Positions 49,259 to 56,337 of a DNA stretch of 56,337 nucleotides are shown here, piece after piece; the first letter of the stretch is position 1, and every line of letters starts with the position of its first letter. Source of the stretch: CAZAEL01 sp964484135 (GTDB taxonomy: Bacteria; Elusimicrobiota; Elusimicrobia; FEN-1173); contig CAZAEL010000012.1 of the NCBI GenBank assembly GCA_964484135.1, positions 1 through 56,337 on the forward strand, in the 5' to 3' direction. The position numbers were made by a program, and so were the translations under genes. Below the pieces are notes generated by a model, which was given only the letters and a program-made list of their open reading frames with translations, made no database searches and was not told where the DNA came from.

Positions 49259-50323
49259 TTACAAACCCTCCGGCGCCGGCCCCGAAGACCGGCGGCTCAC
49301 CAAGGTCGCCGGCCATTTTTTTTGGAAACGCGCGGCGGCGTTCCCGCCTTCCACCCGTTCCATCAGGTGCCGGGCCCCTTCCGCGGCCAGGGCCGACACG
49401 TCGTATCCCAAGGTCGTCAGCGGCGGGTCCAGGGACAGGGCCAAATCCCCGTCCCCCGACCCCACGACCGACAGGCGTTGGGGCACCTGGAGGCCCGCGG
49501 CCCTGGCCGCCCGCAGGACGCCGGCGGCCATCAAATCGCTGCCGGCGAACACGGCGGTGACGCCGCAGGCAATCAACTCCCGCGCCGCCGCTTCAGAGGC
49601 GTCCAACCGGTGCCGGCCGTCCGACACCAGGGACGGATCCGGGGAGACGCCCGCCTCCTCCAGGGCGCGGACGTACCCCTTGAGCCTGTCCCGGGCCGCG
49701 GAAAACCCGGACGGGCCCGTGAGCAGGCCCACCCGTTTGTGGCCCAAATCCAGCAGATGGCGGATGGCCGCGTACGCCCCCTGTTCATGGTCCAGGCCGG
49801 CCTGCAGGAAAGGGACGTCGTCCAGGTATTCGCCCAGGAGCAGGAAAGGGTGCCGTTGGGGCTCCAGCTCCCTGAGGAACCCGTCCTCCAGGCCGGCCCC
49901 CATATAGATGATCCCGTCCACGGCGTTTTCCTTGAAAAGGCGCAGGTAAAAACGGCGGGAAATGAACTGCGGCGTGGCCATCTCCAAAAGCAGTCGGAAC
50001 CCCCGTCCGGAGGCTTCCGTGTACACCCCGTGCAGGGCCCGCGTCACGAAAGACCGGTCCACGTCCGCGCCCGCGTCCGGAAGGACCACGCCCAGAGTGC
50101 GGGAGCGCTGGCGGGCCAGGCTGCGGGCGATGACGTTGGGACGGTACCCCAAAGACTTCACCACGTCCCACACGCGCTGGGTGGTGGAGGGCGGAATGCG
50201 CGAATCGCCGGAAAGCACCAGAGAGACCGTCGAGAGGGACACGCCGCACTGCTCGGCCACGTCCTTCATGGTCACGCGGCGGGAAGCGCCCGGGTCTGGA
50301 AACGGGGCCTTGGGGTCTGTCAC
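49259..50323 (-). CDS. LacI-family transcriptional regulator
   Basis: A 354-residue repressor: N-terminal helix-turn-helix and hinge (VTMKDVAEQCGVSLSTVSLVLSGDSRI; NVIARSLARQRSRTLGVVLP) and a periplasmic-binding-protein-like effector domain (DGIIYMGAGLED; HKRVGLLTGPSGFSAARDRL; AVFAGSDLMAAGVLRAA; LTTLGYDVSALAAEGARHLM). The effector is unknown, probably a sugar. It follows atpC by 75 bases; no transport or catabolic operon adjoins it. Confidence 0.92.
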   Translation of the reverse strand: MTDPKAPFPDPGASRRVTMKDVAEQCGVSLSTVSLVLSGDSRIPPSTTQRVWDVVKSLGYRPNVIARSLARQRSRTLGVVLPDAGADVDRSFVTRALHGVYTEASGRGFRLLLEMATPQFISRRFYLRLFKENAVDGIIYMGAGLEDGFLRELEPQRHPFLLLGEYLDDVPFLQAGLDHEQGAYAAIRHLLDLGHKRVGLLTGPSGFSAARDRLKGYVRALEEAGVSPDPSLVSDGRHRLDASEAAARELIACGVTAVFAGSDLMAAGVLRAARAAGLQVPQRLSVVGSGDGDLALSLDPPLTTLGYDVSALAAEGARHLMERVEGGNAAARFQKKWPATLVSRRSSGPAPEGL

Positions 50324-50398
50324 GGAAGGGGCAGGACGTCTTCGGAATCGCGGGAAATACGCGGGCGGGGAAGCGGAAGGGAGGACATGGGGAAAAGC

Positions 50399-50857
50399 CT
50401 AAGAGGCGGGGTGTCCCCGCGGCGCGGACCGCCGCGCCAGCTGAACGGCCTTGAGCCGGACCGCGGCCCGCTTCATGGCGGCCAGGGCCTTGTCCACGTC
50501 CGGGGGCTCCCCGTCCGCGGCCTTCTTCAGGGAGGCCCTGGCGCGCTCCGAGGCCTGGCGGGCCCGTTCCGCGTCGATCTCGCCGGCCAGTTCCGCGGTC
50601 TCGGCGAACACGGACACGCGGCCCGCGAACACCTCCACGAAACCGCCGGACACCGCCACCACGTTGACGTCGTCTCCGGACCGGATCTGCAGCACGCCGG
50701 GGGACAGCTGCGCCAGGAGCGGGGCGTGGCCGGGCAGGATGCCCAGCTGCCCTTCGTGCGCCGGCACCACCAGGGCTTCGGCCTCTCCTTCCCAGGCCAC
50801 CTTTTCGGGGGTGACCAGGGCCAGGGAAAACCGTTTGGCGGCGGTCTCGGCGCTCAT
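50399..50857 (-). CDS. atpC: ATP synthase F1 subunit epsilon
   Basis: A 152-residue subunit with the N-terminal beta-sandwich (LALVTPEKVAWEGEAEALVV; GQLGILPGHAPLLAQLSPG; VSGGFVEVFAGRVSVFAETAE) and a C-terminal helical pair rich in Ala/Arg that can inhibit hydrolysis. A basic tail (RRSAPRGHPAS) is longer than usual. The start overlaps the YIP1 gene by 4 bases. Confidence 0.93.
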   Translation of the reverse strand: MSAETAAKRFSLALVTPEKVAWEGEAEALVVPAHEGQLGILPGHAPLLAQLSPGVLQIRSGDDVNVVAVSGGFVEVFAGRVSVFAETAELAGEIDAERARQASERARASLKKAADGEPPDVDKALAAMKRAAVRLKAVQLARRSAPRGHPAS

Positions 50858-51579
50858 TCCGGCTGCGCGGGCGCGGAGGGCGCGGGCTGGGCCGCCAAGG
50901 GCTCCGGGGTGGGCTGTTCCACCACCGGCGGGACCCCCGGCGCCTCCGGAATCTCAAGGACCCCTTCCACCGCCGTCATCTCATCGATCGCAGGCAAAGA
51001 CGGCCGGTCGCGAAACACCAAAGACACCGCCAGCAACGCCAGGACCAGGCCGCCCAGGCTCCCCCACACGGTCCAGGAGCGGCGAGCGGGGATCCCGTGA
51101 ACCCGTTGGGAAGCCACGACCAACAGGAAAATCCCGTACAAAAACCCCAGGAGGTTCAAAAAGGGCACCACGCCCAGCGCCGCGCTGGCCACGGCCACGG
51201 GCGTGGTCACGGCCCAACACCGGAAAGCGGTCTGGTAATTTTCCCGGGACCCCATCAAATGCCAGATCACGAAGAACAGGCCGGACACCAAAAACCCGAC
51301 GGCCAGGAGGAGCAGGGGCCCCAAGAAGAGCCACAGGGTTTCCACGCCCGCGGAAAACCGGAAAGGCGCGGGTCTGAACCGGGCCACGGCCAGCTCCACC
51401 ACGCCGGACAGGAAGAGCCAGAACAGGGCGTACAGGGCCGGTGTGCCGTACCCGCCGGTTTTGGCCAAACCGGAAAAAAGCCCGCCCGGCGCTTTGAACA
51501 CCCGGACCGCCCAGGAAAACAGGTCGCCCCAGGACAACCGACCGCCCACAGCCCCCGTTTCCGTCATGGCATCGTTCAT
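50854..51579 (-). CDS. YIP1-family membrane protein within the atp operon
   Basis: A 241-residue integral membrane protein with about five helices (TPALYALFWLFLSGVVELAV; LFLGPLLLLAVGFLVSGLFFV; FLNLLGFLYGIFLLVVASQR; GSLGGLVLALLAVSLVF). The YIP1-like core is FSWAVRVFKAPGGLFSGLAK. A Pro/Ala/Glu-rich cytoplasmic or periplasmic tail follows. It lies between atpD and atpC, overlaps atpC by ATGA, and has GGAGG before its ATG, so it must be co-expressed with ATP synthase. Function unknown. Confidence 0.75.
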   Translation of the reverse strand: MNDAMTETGAVGGRLSWGDLFSWAVRVFKAPGGLFSGLAKTGGYGTPALYALFWLFLSGVVELAVARFRPAPFRFSAGVETLWLFLGPLLLLAVGFLVSGLFFVIWHLMGSRENYQTAFRCWAVTTPVAVASAALGVVPFLNLLGFLYGIFLLVVASQRVHGIPARRSWTVWGSLGGLVLALLAVSLVFRDRPSLPAIDEMTAVEGVLEIPEAPGVPPVVEQPTPEPLAAQPAPSAPAQPE

Positions 51580-51594
51580 TCGAATCCTCCGTTT

Positions 51595-53031
51595 TTAGGA
51601 CTGCAGGGTCTTGGCCTTTTCCACGGCCTCTTCTATGCCGCCCACCATGTAGAAAGCCTGCTCGGGCAGATGGTCCCACTTGCCGTCCACCAGCTCCTTG
51701 AAGCCCCGGATGGTCTCCTTGAGGGGCACGAACCGCCCCGGCCGGCCCGTGAACTCCTCGGCCACGTGGAACGGCTGGGACAGGAACCGCTGGATCTTGC
51801 GGGCCCGGGCCACGGTGAGCTTGTCCTCCTCGGACAGCTCGTCGATGCCCAGGATGGCGATGATGTCCTGCAGGTCCTTGTACCGCTGCAGGACCCGCTG
51901 CACGGCCCGGGCCGTGGCGTAATGCTCCTCGCCCACGATCTTGGGGTCCAGGATGCGGCTGGTGGAGTCCAGCGGGTCCACCGCCGGGTAGATGCCCAGC
52001 TCCGTGAGGGAGCGGGACAGCACCGTGGTGGCGTCCAGGTGGGCGAAGGTGGTGGCCGGCGCCGGGTCCGTCAGGTCGTCGGCCGGCACGTAGATGGCCT
52101 GCACGCTGGTGACCGAGCCCTTGCGCGTGGAGGTGATGCGCTCCTGCAGCTCGCCCATCTCGGTGCCGAGCGTGGGCTGGTACCCCACGGCGGACGGCAT
52201 GCGGCCCAAAAGCGCCGACACCTCGGACCCCGCCTGGGTGAAGCGGAAGATGTTGTCGATGAAAAGCAGCACGTCCTGGCCTTCCTTGTCCCGGAAATAC
52301 TCGGCCTGGGTCAGGGCGGAGAGCCCCACCCGCAGGCGGGAACCCGGCGGCTCGTTCATCTGGCCGTACACCAGCACGGCCTTGGACAGCACGGGCTGGC
52401 CGTCGGACAGCTTGGACTTCTGCATCTCCAGCCACAGATCGTTGCCCTCGCGGGTCCGCTCCCCCACGCCGCCGAACACGGACACGCCGCCGTGCTGCTT
52501 GGCCACGTTGTTGATGAGCTCCATGATCACCACGGTCTTGCCCACGCCCGCGCCGCCGAAGAGCCCGACCTTGCCGCCCTTCATGTACGGCTCCAAAAGG
52601 TCGATGACCTTGATGCCGGTCTCGAAGATCTGGGGCGTGGTCTCCTGCTCCACGAAGGACGGCGGCGGCCGGTGGATGGGCAGCTTCTCCGCCGCCTCGA
52701 TGGGCCCGCGGTAATCCTTGGGCTCGCCCAGCACGTCCAGGAGCCGGCCCAAGCAGGCCTTGCCCACGGGCACGGAGATGGGCGCGCCCGTGTCCTCGGC
52801 CACGAGGCCCCGCTTCAGTCCGTCCGTGGGGCCCAGGGCCACCACGCGCACGGTGTTGTCGCCCAGATGCTGGGCCACCTCGCCGGTCAGGACCTGCGGC
52901 CCGTCCCCTTTGCCGTTGTCCTTTCCTTCCCGCTTGATCTTGACCGCGTTGTAAATGGCGGGCAGAGCCCCGGAGGGGAACTCCACGTCCACCACCGGGC
53001 CGATCACCTGAACCACTTTTCCCAAATTCAC
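51595..53031 (-). CDS. atpD: ATP synthase F1 subunit beta
   Basis: Catalytic subunit, 478 residues from the GTG at 53031 (VNLGKVVQVIGPVVDVEFPS) behind GGAGG. Walker A is GGAGVGKTVVIMELINN; also GGVGERTREGNDLW, LLFIDNIFRFTQAGSEVSAL and the DELSEED motif (IDELSEEDKLTVARARKIQR). An upstream frame without homology is ignored. The insert KREGKDNGKGDGPQ near residue 30 is slightly longer than in many homologues. Confidence 0.96.
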   Translation of the reverse strand: MNLGKVVQVIGPVVDVEFPSGALPAIYNAVKIKREGKDNGKGDGPQVLTGEVAQHLGDNTVRVVALGPTDGLKRGLVAEDTGAPISVPVGKACLGRLLDVLGEPKDYRGPIEAAEKLPIHRPPPSFVEQETTPQIFETGIKVIDLLEPYMKGGKVGLFGGAGVGKTVVIMELINNVAKQHGGVSVFGGVGERTREGNDLWLEMQKSKLSDGQPVLSKAVLVYGQMNEPPGSRLRVGLSALTQAEYFRDKEGQDVLLFIDNIFRFTQAGSEVSALLGRMPSAVGYQPTLGTEMGELQERITSTRKGSVTSVQAIYVPADDLTDPAPATTFAHLDATTVLSRSLTELGIYPAVDPLDSTSRILDPKIVGEEHYATARAVQRVLQRYKDLQDIIAILGIDELSEEDKLTVARARKIQRFLSQPFHVAEEFTGRPGRFVPLKETIRGFKELVDGKWDHLPEQAFYMVGGIEEAVEKAKTLQS

Positions 53032-53057
53032 CGGATGCGCCTCCCTTGCTTCAAGCG

Positions 53058-53450
53058 TTAATGATGAAAAGTAATCGTCTCTCTTTTGTCGTCGAAACAG
53101 ACCTTGAACCGCTCGAACACGTCCTTGCGCCCCAGCAGGTTGAAGGCCCCGCCCAGGGCCCGGCAGAAGCCCACCTCGGTCTTGAGGCGGGTCCGGCCGA
53201 CGCGCAGGGACATGGTTTTCAAAAAGACCGGGATCTTGCGGTCCCCGGCCACCACGATCATGAACTTGCGGCACTTCTTCAGCTTCACGCCCAGGCGCCG
53301 CGCCTCGAAGGTGTGCAGCACCGTGAAGCTGGCGCCGGAGTCCACGTACACCCACAGCTTGTGCCACCGGCCCCTCCCCCAGAACTCCACGGGGATGACC
53401 GGCGCCTTGGCGTTATGAAAGACCGAATAGTCGAAACGGAGAGGGGCCAA
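53058..53450 (-). CDS. Retropepsin-like aspartic protease domain protein
   Basis: A 130-residue protein with the single-lobe aspartic protease motif VYVDSGASFTVLH (DSGA) and the conserved hydrophobic-hydrophobic-Gly near the end (FNLLGRKDVFERF). Such proteins act as dimers, like retroviral protease. In bacteria they are often paired with a DUF5678 gene, which here overlaps its start by 38 bases. Its target is unknown. Position between atpG and atpD ties its expression to ATP synthase. Confidence 0.75.
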   Translation of the reverse strand: MAPLRFDYSVFHNAKAPVIPVEFWGRGRWHKLWVYVDSGASFTVLHTFEARRLGVKLKKCRKFMIVVAGDRKIPVFLKTMSLRVGRTRLKTEVGFCRALGGAFNLLGRKDVFERFKVCFDDKRETITFHH

Positions 53451-53649
53451 TCCGCAGGCTGTCCTTTCGCGGCAGACGGAGCACCGCCGGTTCCTTGGCG
53501 CCGGTCACGGCCCGGGCCCGCCGTTCCACCTGGTCGGGCCAGCGGCCCACGGCCACCACTTTTTGATGCACCACGGCCACGGTGCGGCCGCCGTACAGGT
53601 CAATGAGCTTTTCGAAGTTCCGGGCGATCCAACGGTCGTTCTTGTCCAT
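53413..53649 (-). CDS. DUF5678-like small protein
   Basis: A 78-residue protein with the pattern W-(x)n-YGGRTVAVVHQKVVAVGRWP, which matches DUF5678: a short beta-hairpin domain with a conserved 'G-x-x-V-A-v-x-x-x-x-V-v-a-x-G'. It overlaps the retropepsin gene and is its likely partner. It has no signal or membrane segment. Function unknown. Confidence 0.6.
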   Translation of the reverse strand: MDKNDRWIARNFEKLIDLYGGRTVAVVHQKVVAVGRWPDQVERRARAVTGAKEPAVLRLPRKDSLRIGPSPFRLFGLS

Positions 53650-53685
53650 CCTCGCGCCTCCTCCGGCGCAAAAACGCCGGAAACG

Positions 53686-54585
53686 CTACTGCAGCGCCTC
53701 GGCGCCGCCCACCAGTTCCGAAATCTCCTTGGTGATGGCGGCCTGGCGGATCTTGTTGGCGTACAAAGTGAGGCCGTCGATCAGCTCCTTGGCGTTGCGG
53801 GTGGCGTTCTCCATGGCGGACATGCGGGCGCCCATCTCCGCGGCGTAGGATTCCAGGAGCGCCCGGAAAATCTGGGCCTTCAAATACCGCGGGAACAGGA
53901 CCTCCAGAAATTTTTCTTTGGCGGGCTCGAAAATGAAGTCCACCTCCCGGGGGACGCCGGCGGGCCTGTCCGCGGCCGGCGGCGTGAGGGGCAGGAGCGT
54001 CGTGCACGTCAGTTTCTGCTGGATCACGGACTTGAACTCGTTGCAGATCAAAGTGACGTCCCGCGCGCCCTCGGACAGGAAGAAATTCATGACGTCGTTG
54101 CCGATGATCTCGGCGTGGACGTAGGACAGGCTGTTGAAGATGTTGACGTATTCGGCGCGGACGTCCGCGCCCAGCCGCCGGAAGAAGTCCCGGCCCTTGC
54201 GGCCCGCGCAGAAGAAAACGATCTTCTCGTTTTGGTTCTCCCGCATGAACTCCAGGGCCTTCTTGATGAGGCTGGTGTTGAAGGCGCCGCAGAGGCCCTT
54301 GTCCGCGGTGAGCAAGAGGACGCCGCGGGCTCCCGTCGAGCGCGGTTTCAAAAGGGGGTGCGTCAGCTCGTCGGCGGTGAGCACGCCGTCCTTGTTGCCG
54401 TCCGCCAGGTCCAGGAGCAGGTCCGCCAGCAGGTTCTGCATGCGGAGCGCGAAGGGCCGGGCCGCCAGGATGCGGGACTGGGCCCGGCGCAGGCGCGCCG
54501 CGGCCACCATCTTCATGGCCTTGGTGATCTGCTGGGTGGACTTGACGCTCTTGACCTTGCGGCGCAGTTCGCGGAGAGACGGCAT
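53686..54585 (-). CDS. atpG: ATP synthase F1 subunit gamma
   Basis: Rotor shaft subunit of 299 residues. The N-terminal helix reads LRELRRKVKSVKSTQQITKA, the Rossmann-like centre contains LLTADKGLCGAFNTSLIKKA, and the C-terminal helix reads RMSAMENATRNAKELIDGLT. All canonical parts are present. It is separated from atpA by a lipoprotein gene and from atpD by two small genes, unlike the usual atpAGDC string. Confidence 0.95.
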   Translation of the reverse strand: MPSLRELRRKVKSVKSTQQITKAMKMVAAARLRRAQSRILAARPFALRMQNLLADLLLDLADGNKDGVLTADELTHPLLKPRSTGARGVLLLTADKGLCGAFNTSLIKKALEFMRENQNEKIVFFCAGRKGRDFFRRLGADVRAEYVNIFNSLSYVHAEIIGNDVMNFFLSEGARDVTLICNEFKSVIQQKLTCTTLLPLTPPAADRPAGVPREVDFIFEPAKEKFLEVLFPRYLKAQIFRALLESYAAEMGARMSAMENATRNAKELIDGLTLYANKIRQAAITKEISELVGGAEALQ

Positions 54586-54618
54586 CTATAAACCCCCGAG
54601 AGGCGAAAAAGAAAAGGC

Positions 54619-54642
54619 GCTGACAAGTTGATAGGTTGATAA
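54619..54642. repeat. Three-unit 8-nt array upstream of atpG
   Basis: GCTGACAA, GTTGATAG, GTTGATAA (54619-54642) share the unit seen between ispD and ispF. It lies in the gap between the lipoprotein gene and atpG, 35 bases ahead of the atpG start. Confidence 0.7.
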
Positions 54643-54662
54643 GCCGGGTCTTTTGCCTTTCA

Positions 54663-55187
54663 TTACGGGGCCCGCCTGACCGATTTCGCCTTGAGCGCGT
54701 ACCCGGAATACCCCTTGTACGCGTTGGGTTCCTTGTCCGCGGCCAATTGTCCCTCGATCAGGAGCCACTGGCCCGGGTCCGACAGGTACACGTCCCGCTT
54801 GCTGGAGATGTCCTCCGGGTCGTAGTACACGCCCACGTTGTTCAAAACGTCCTTGGGCCGGTTGATCGCCACGAAGAAAGACCGTTCCTTGTCCACGGGC
54901 CCGGCCAGCACGGCCTTCACCGTCACCACCTGGCCGGAATACGTCAGGGGGTCGTTCAGGAGCCCCGACACGCTCAACTCGGAAGCCCTGCCCGCCTCCC
55001 CGCTCATGGCGGCCGCGGTCTCCCGGACCGTCAGGCGCTTGTTCATGCCGGCCAGGACCAGCTCCAGCTCCTCCAGCTTCTTGAGGATCTGCTTCTGCTG
55101 CTCCTCCATCCGCTTGATCCGCCCGCCCGCGCAGCCCGCCAGGAGCAGCGCCGCGGACAGAACGGCCCAAAAACCGCGCTTCGTCAT
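54663..55187 (-). CDS. Predicted lipoprotein between atpA and atpG
   Basis: A 174-residue protein with a lipoprotein signal (LSAALLLAGC, Cys at the lipobox), a coiled-coil stretch (RIKRMEEQQKQILKKLEELE) and a soluble OB-like beta domain (YSGQVVTVKAVLAGPVDKER; VYYDPEDISSKRDVYLSDPG; YSGYALKAKSVRRAP). The beta domain looks like lipoprotein modules that bind small ligands, but no family is certain. The ATG at 55187 follows AGGTGA, which lies in the arm of a large inverted repeat. Its location in the atp operon is unexplained. Confidence 0.65.
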   Translation of the reverse strand: MTKRGFWAVLSAALLLAGCAGGRIKRMEEQQKQILKKLEELELVLAGMNKRLTVRETAAAMSGEAGRASELSVSGLLNDPLTYSGQVVTVKAVLAGPVDKERSFFVAINRPKDVLNNVGVYYDPEDISSKRDVYLSDPGQWLLIEGQLAADKEPNAYKGYSGYALKAKSVRRAP

Positions 55188-55246
55188 CCCATCACCTGCT
55201 TTGACCCCACCGGGGTCACTTGCAGTGACCAAGCAGGTGATGGGAT
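55186..55246. repeat. Large nested inverted repeat between atpA and the lipoprotein gene
   Basis: ATCCCATCACCTGCTT (55186-55201) and AAGCAGGTGATGGGAT (55231-55246) are perfect 16-bp complements. The 29-nt centre can form TGACCCC/GGGGTCA (55202-55218) or, exclusively, GGTCACT/AGTGACC (55214-55230). In the mRNA the 5' arm touches the atpA stop, and the 3' arm holds the Shine-Dalgarno and start codon of the lipoprotein gene. Confidence 0.9.
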
Positions 55247-56337
55247 CACGGCCGGAAGCGCCCCTTGAACTCCTGCACCGCGGCGGTGAGCTTGTCTTTT
55301 AAATCATCGTCGATGGTCTTTTTGTCCGCCAGCGCGGACAGGAGCTCCGGATGGGATTGATCCATGAACCGGTGGAACTCCGCCTCGAAACGGCGCAGGG
55401 ACGGCACGGGCAAATCGTCCAGGAAACCGTTCACCGCGGCGAAGATCAGGGCCACCTGCTTGGCCATGGGCAGGGGCTGGTACTGGTCCTGCTTGAGGAT
55501 CTCCACCAGCCGCTGGCCGCGGTTCAACTGGGCCTGGGAGGCCTTGTCCAGGTCGGACCCGAACTGGGCGAAGGCCGCCAGCTCGTTGTACTGGGCCAAG
55601 TCCAGGCGCAGGCGGCCGGCCACCTGCCGCATGGCCTTGACCTGGGCGCTGCCGCCCACGCGGGAGACGGAAAGGCCCACGTTCACGGCCGGCCGGACGC
55701 CGGAGAAAAAGAGTCCCGACTCCAGGTAGATCTGCCCGTCCGTGATGGAGATGACGTTGGTGGGGATGTACGCGGACACGTCGCCGGCCTGGGTCTCGAT
55801 GATGGGGAGCGCGGTGATGGAGCCGCCGCCGTTCTTGTCAGACAACTTGCAGGCTCTTTCCAACAAGCGCGAGTGCAGGTAGAACACGTCGCCCGGGTAC
55901 GCCTCGCGGCCCGGCGGCCGGCGCAGGAGGAGCGACAATTGGCGGTACGCGGTCGCGTGCTTGGACAAATCGTCGTACACGCACAGCACGTGCTTGCCCT
56001 TGGACAGGAACTCCTCGGCCATGGCGCAGCCGGCGTAGGGCGCGATGTACTGCAGGGGCGCCGGGTCCGAGGCGGTGGCGCTCACCACGATGGTGTACTC
56101 CATGGCGCCGAAATCCTGGAGCTTCTGCACCACCTGGGCCACGGTGGACTGCTTCTGGCCGATGGCCACGTACACGCACAAAGGGCGGTTGGGCTCGTTC
56201 TTCTGGTTGATGATGGTGTCGATGGCGATGGCGGTCTTGCCGGTCTGGCGGTCGCCGATGATGAGCTCCCGCTGGCCGCGGCCGATGGGGATCATGGCGT
56301 CGATGGCCTTGATGCCGGTCTGGAGCGGCTCCTTCAC
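55246..56337 (-). CDS. atpA: ATP synthase F1 subunit alpha (5' end outside window)
   Basis: The C-terminal ~363 residues of the regulatory subunit, running off the right edge. Walker A GDRQTGKTAIAIDTIINQKN, YVAIGQKQSTVAQVVQKL, LCVYDDLSKHATAYRQLSLL, the arginine-finger region (SVSRVGGSAQVKAM) and the C-terminal helical domain are all present. The first ~150 residues lie outside the window. The product ends KGRFRP, right at an inverted repeat. Confidence 0.97.
   Translation of the reverse strand: MKEPLQTGIKAIDAMIPIGRGQRELIIGDRQTGKTAIAIDTIINQKNEPNRPLCVYVAIGQKQSTVAQVVQKLQDFGAMEYTIVVSATASDPAPLQYIAPYAGCAMAEEFLSKGKHVLCVYDDLSKHATAYRQLSLLLRRPPGREAYPGDVFYLHSRLLERACKLSDKNGGGSITALPIIETQAGDVSAYIPTNVISITDGQIYLESGLFFSGVRPAVNVGLSVSRVGGSAQVKAMRQVAGRLRLDLAQYNELAAFAQFGSDLDKASQAQLNRGQRLVEILKQDQYQPLPMAKQVALIFAAVNGFLDDLPVPSLRRFEAEFHRFMDQSHPELLSALADKKTIDDDLKDKLTAAVQEFKGRFRP

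Overview
This is a 56.3 kb, GC-rich (visibly about two-thirds G+C) chromosomal segment of a diderm bacterium. It holds mostly housekeeping genes packed with 1 to 44 bp overlaps. An outer membrane is implied by MlaA/MlaC. Peptidoglycan synthesis and FtsZ-based division are complete for the part seen. The sequence does not fix the phylum; an Elusimicrobiota- or Omnitrophota-like lineage is a guess from gene order and style only.

Layout. 0-6.6 kb (+): division and wall cluster murC-murB-ddl-ftsQ-ftsA-ftsZ, then pgeF. 7.3-12.9 kb (+): aromatic amino acid block pheA-hisC-aroF-tyrA-aroA. 12.9-14.5 kb (+): cmk-plsC and a small membrane protein. 14.46-15.18 kb: the only long gene-free stretch, with a consensus promoter, a short hairpin transcript, one intact tRNA-Glu(CTC) and several broken copies of it. 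15.2-16.9 kb (+): an orphan UgpC/MalK-type ATPase and a fatty acid hydroxylase-family protein. 17-35.2 kb (-): glycosyltransferases, rlmB-cysS-ispF-ispD, a PIN/TRAM protein, radA, a bifunctional nuclease, a lipid-transport set (RND/MMPL pump, MlaC, MlaA), alr, and the classic rpsF-ssb-rpsR-rplI-dnaB block.

35.3-41.6 kb is the most distinctive part. A thioredoxin-fold YyaL protein diverges from a SigR-like ECF sigma factor, an RsrA-like zinc anti-sigma factor and a membrane glycosyltransferase. Next comes a self-contained micro-gene with a sigma70 promoter, an ECF-type GGAAC-N16-CGTT element, a perfect Shine-Dalgarno, an eight-codon ORF encoding MVGPGCGC and a strong terminator. It is followed by a glutaredoxin-type arsenate reductase and a YeeE/YedE sulfur-transport pair. 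The theme is thiols, disulfide stress and metalloid handling.

41.7-50.3 kb carries two single-domain response regulators, a secreted discoidin-domain protein, two DUF2723 membrane proteins and a LacI-type regulator. 50.4-56.3 kb (-) is an F1 ATP synthase operon (atpA-atpG-atpD-atpC) interrupted by a lipoprotein, a DUF5678/retropepsin pair and a YIP1 membrane protein.

Two sequence-level themes cut across the genes. First, short tandem arrays with a strict 7- or 8-nt period, but a different unit at each site, sit at gene boundaries. They include stop codons and in two cases lie inside or at the start of coding sequence (ddl, ispD). Second, many neighbours are coupled by ATGA/GTGA overlaps, so most minus-strand genes are probably long co-transcripts.
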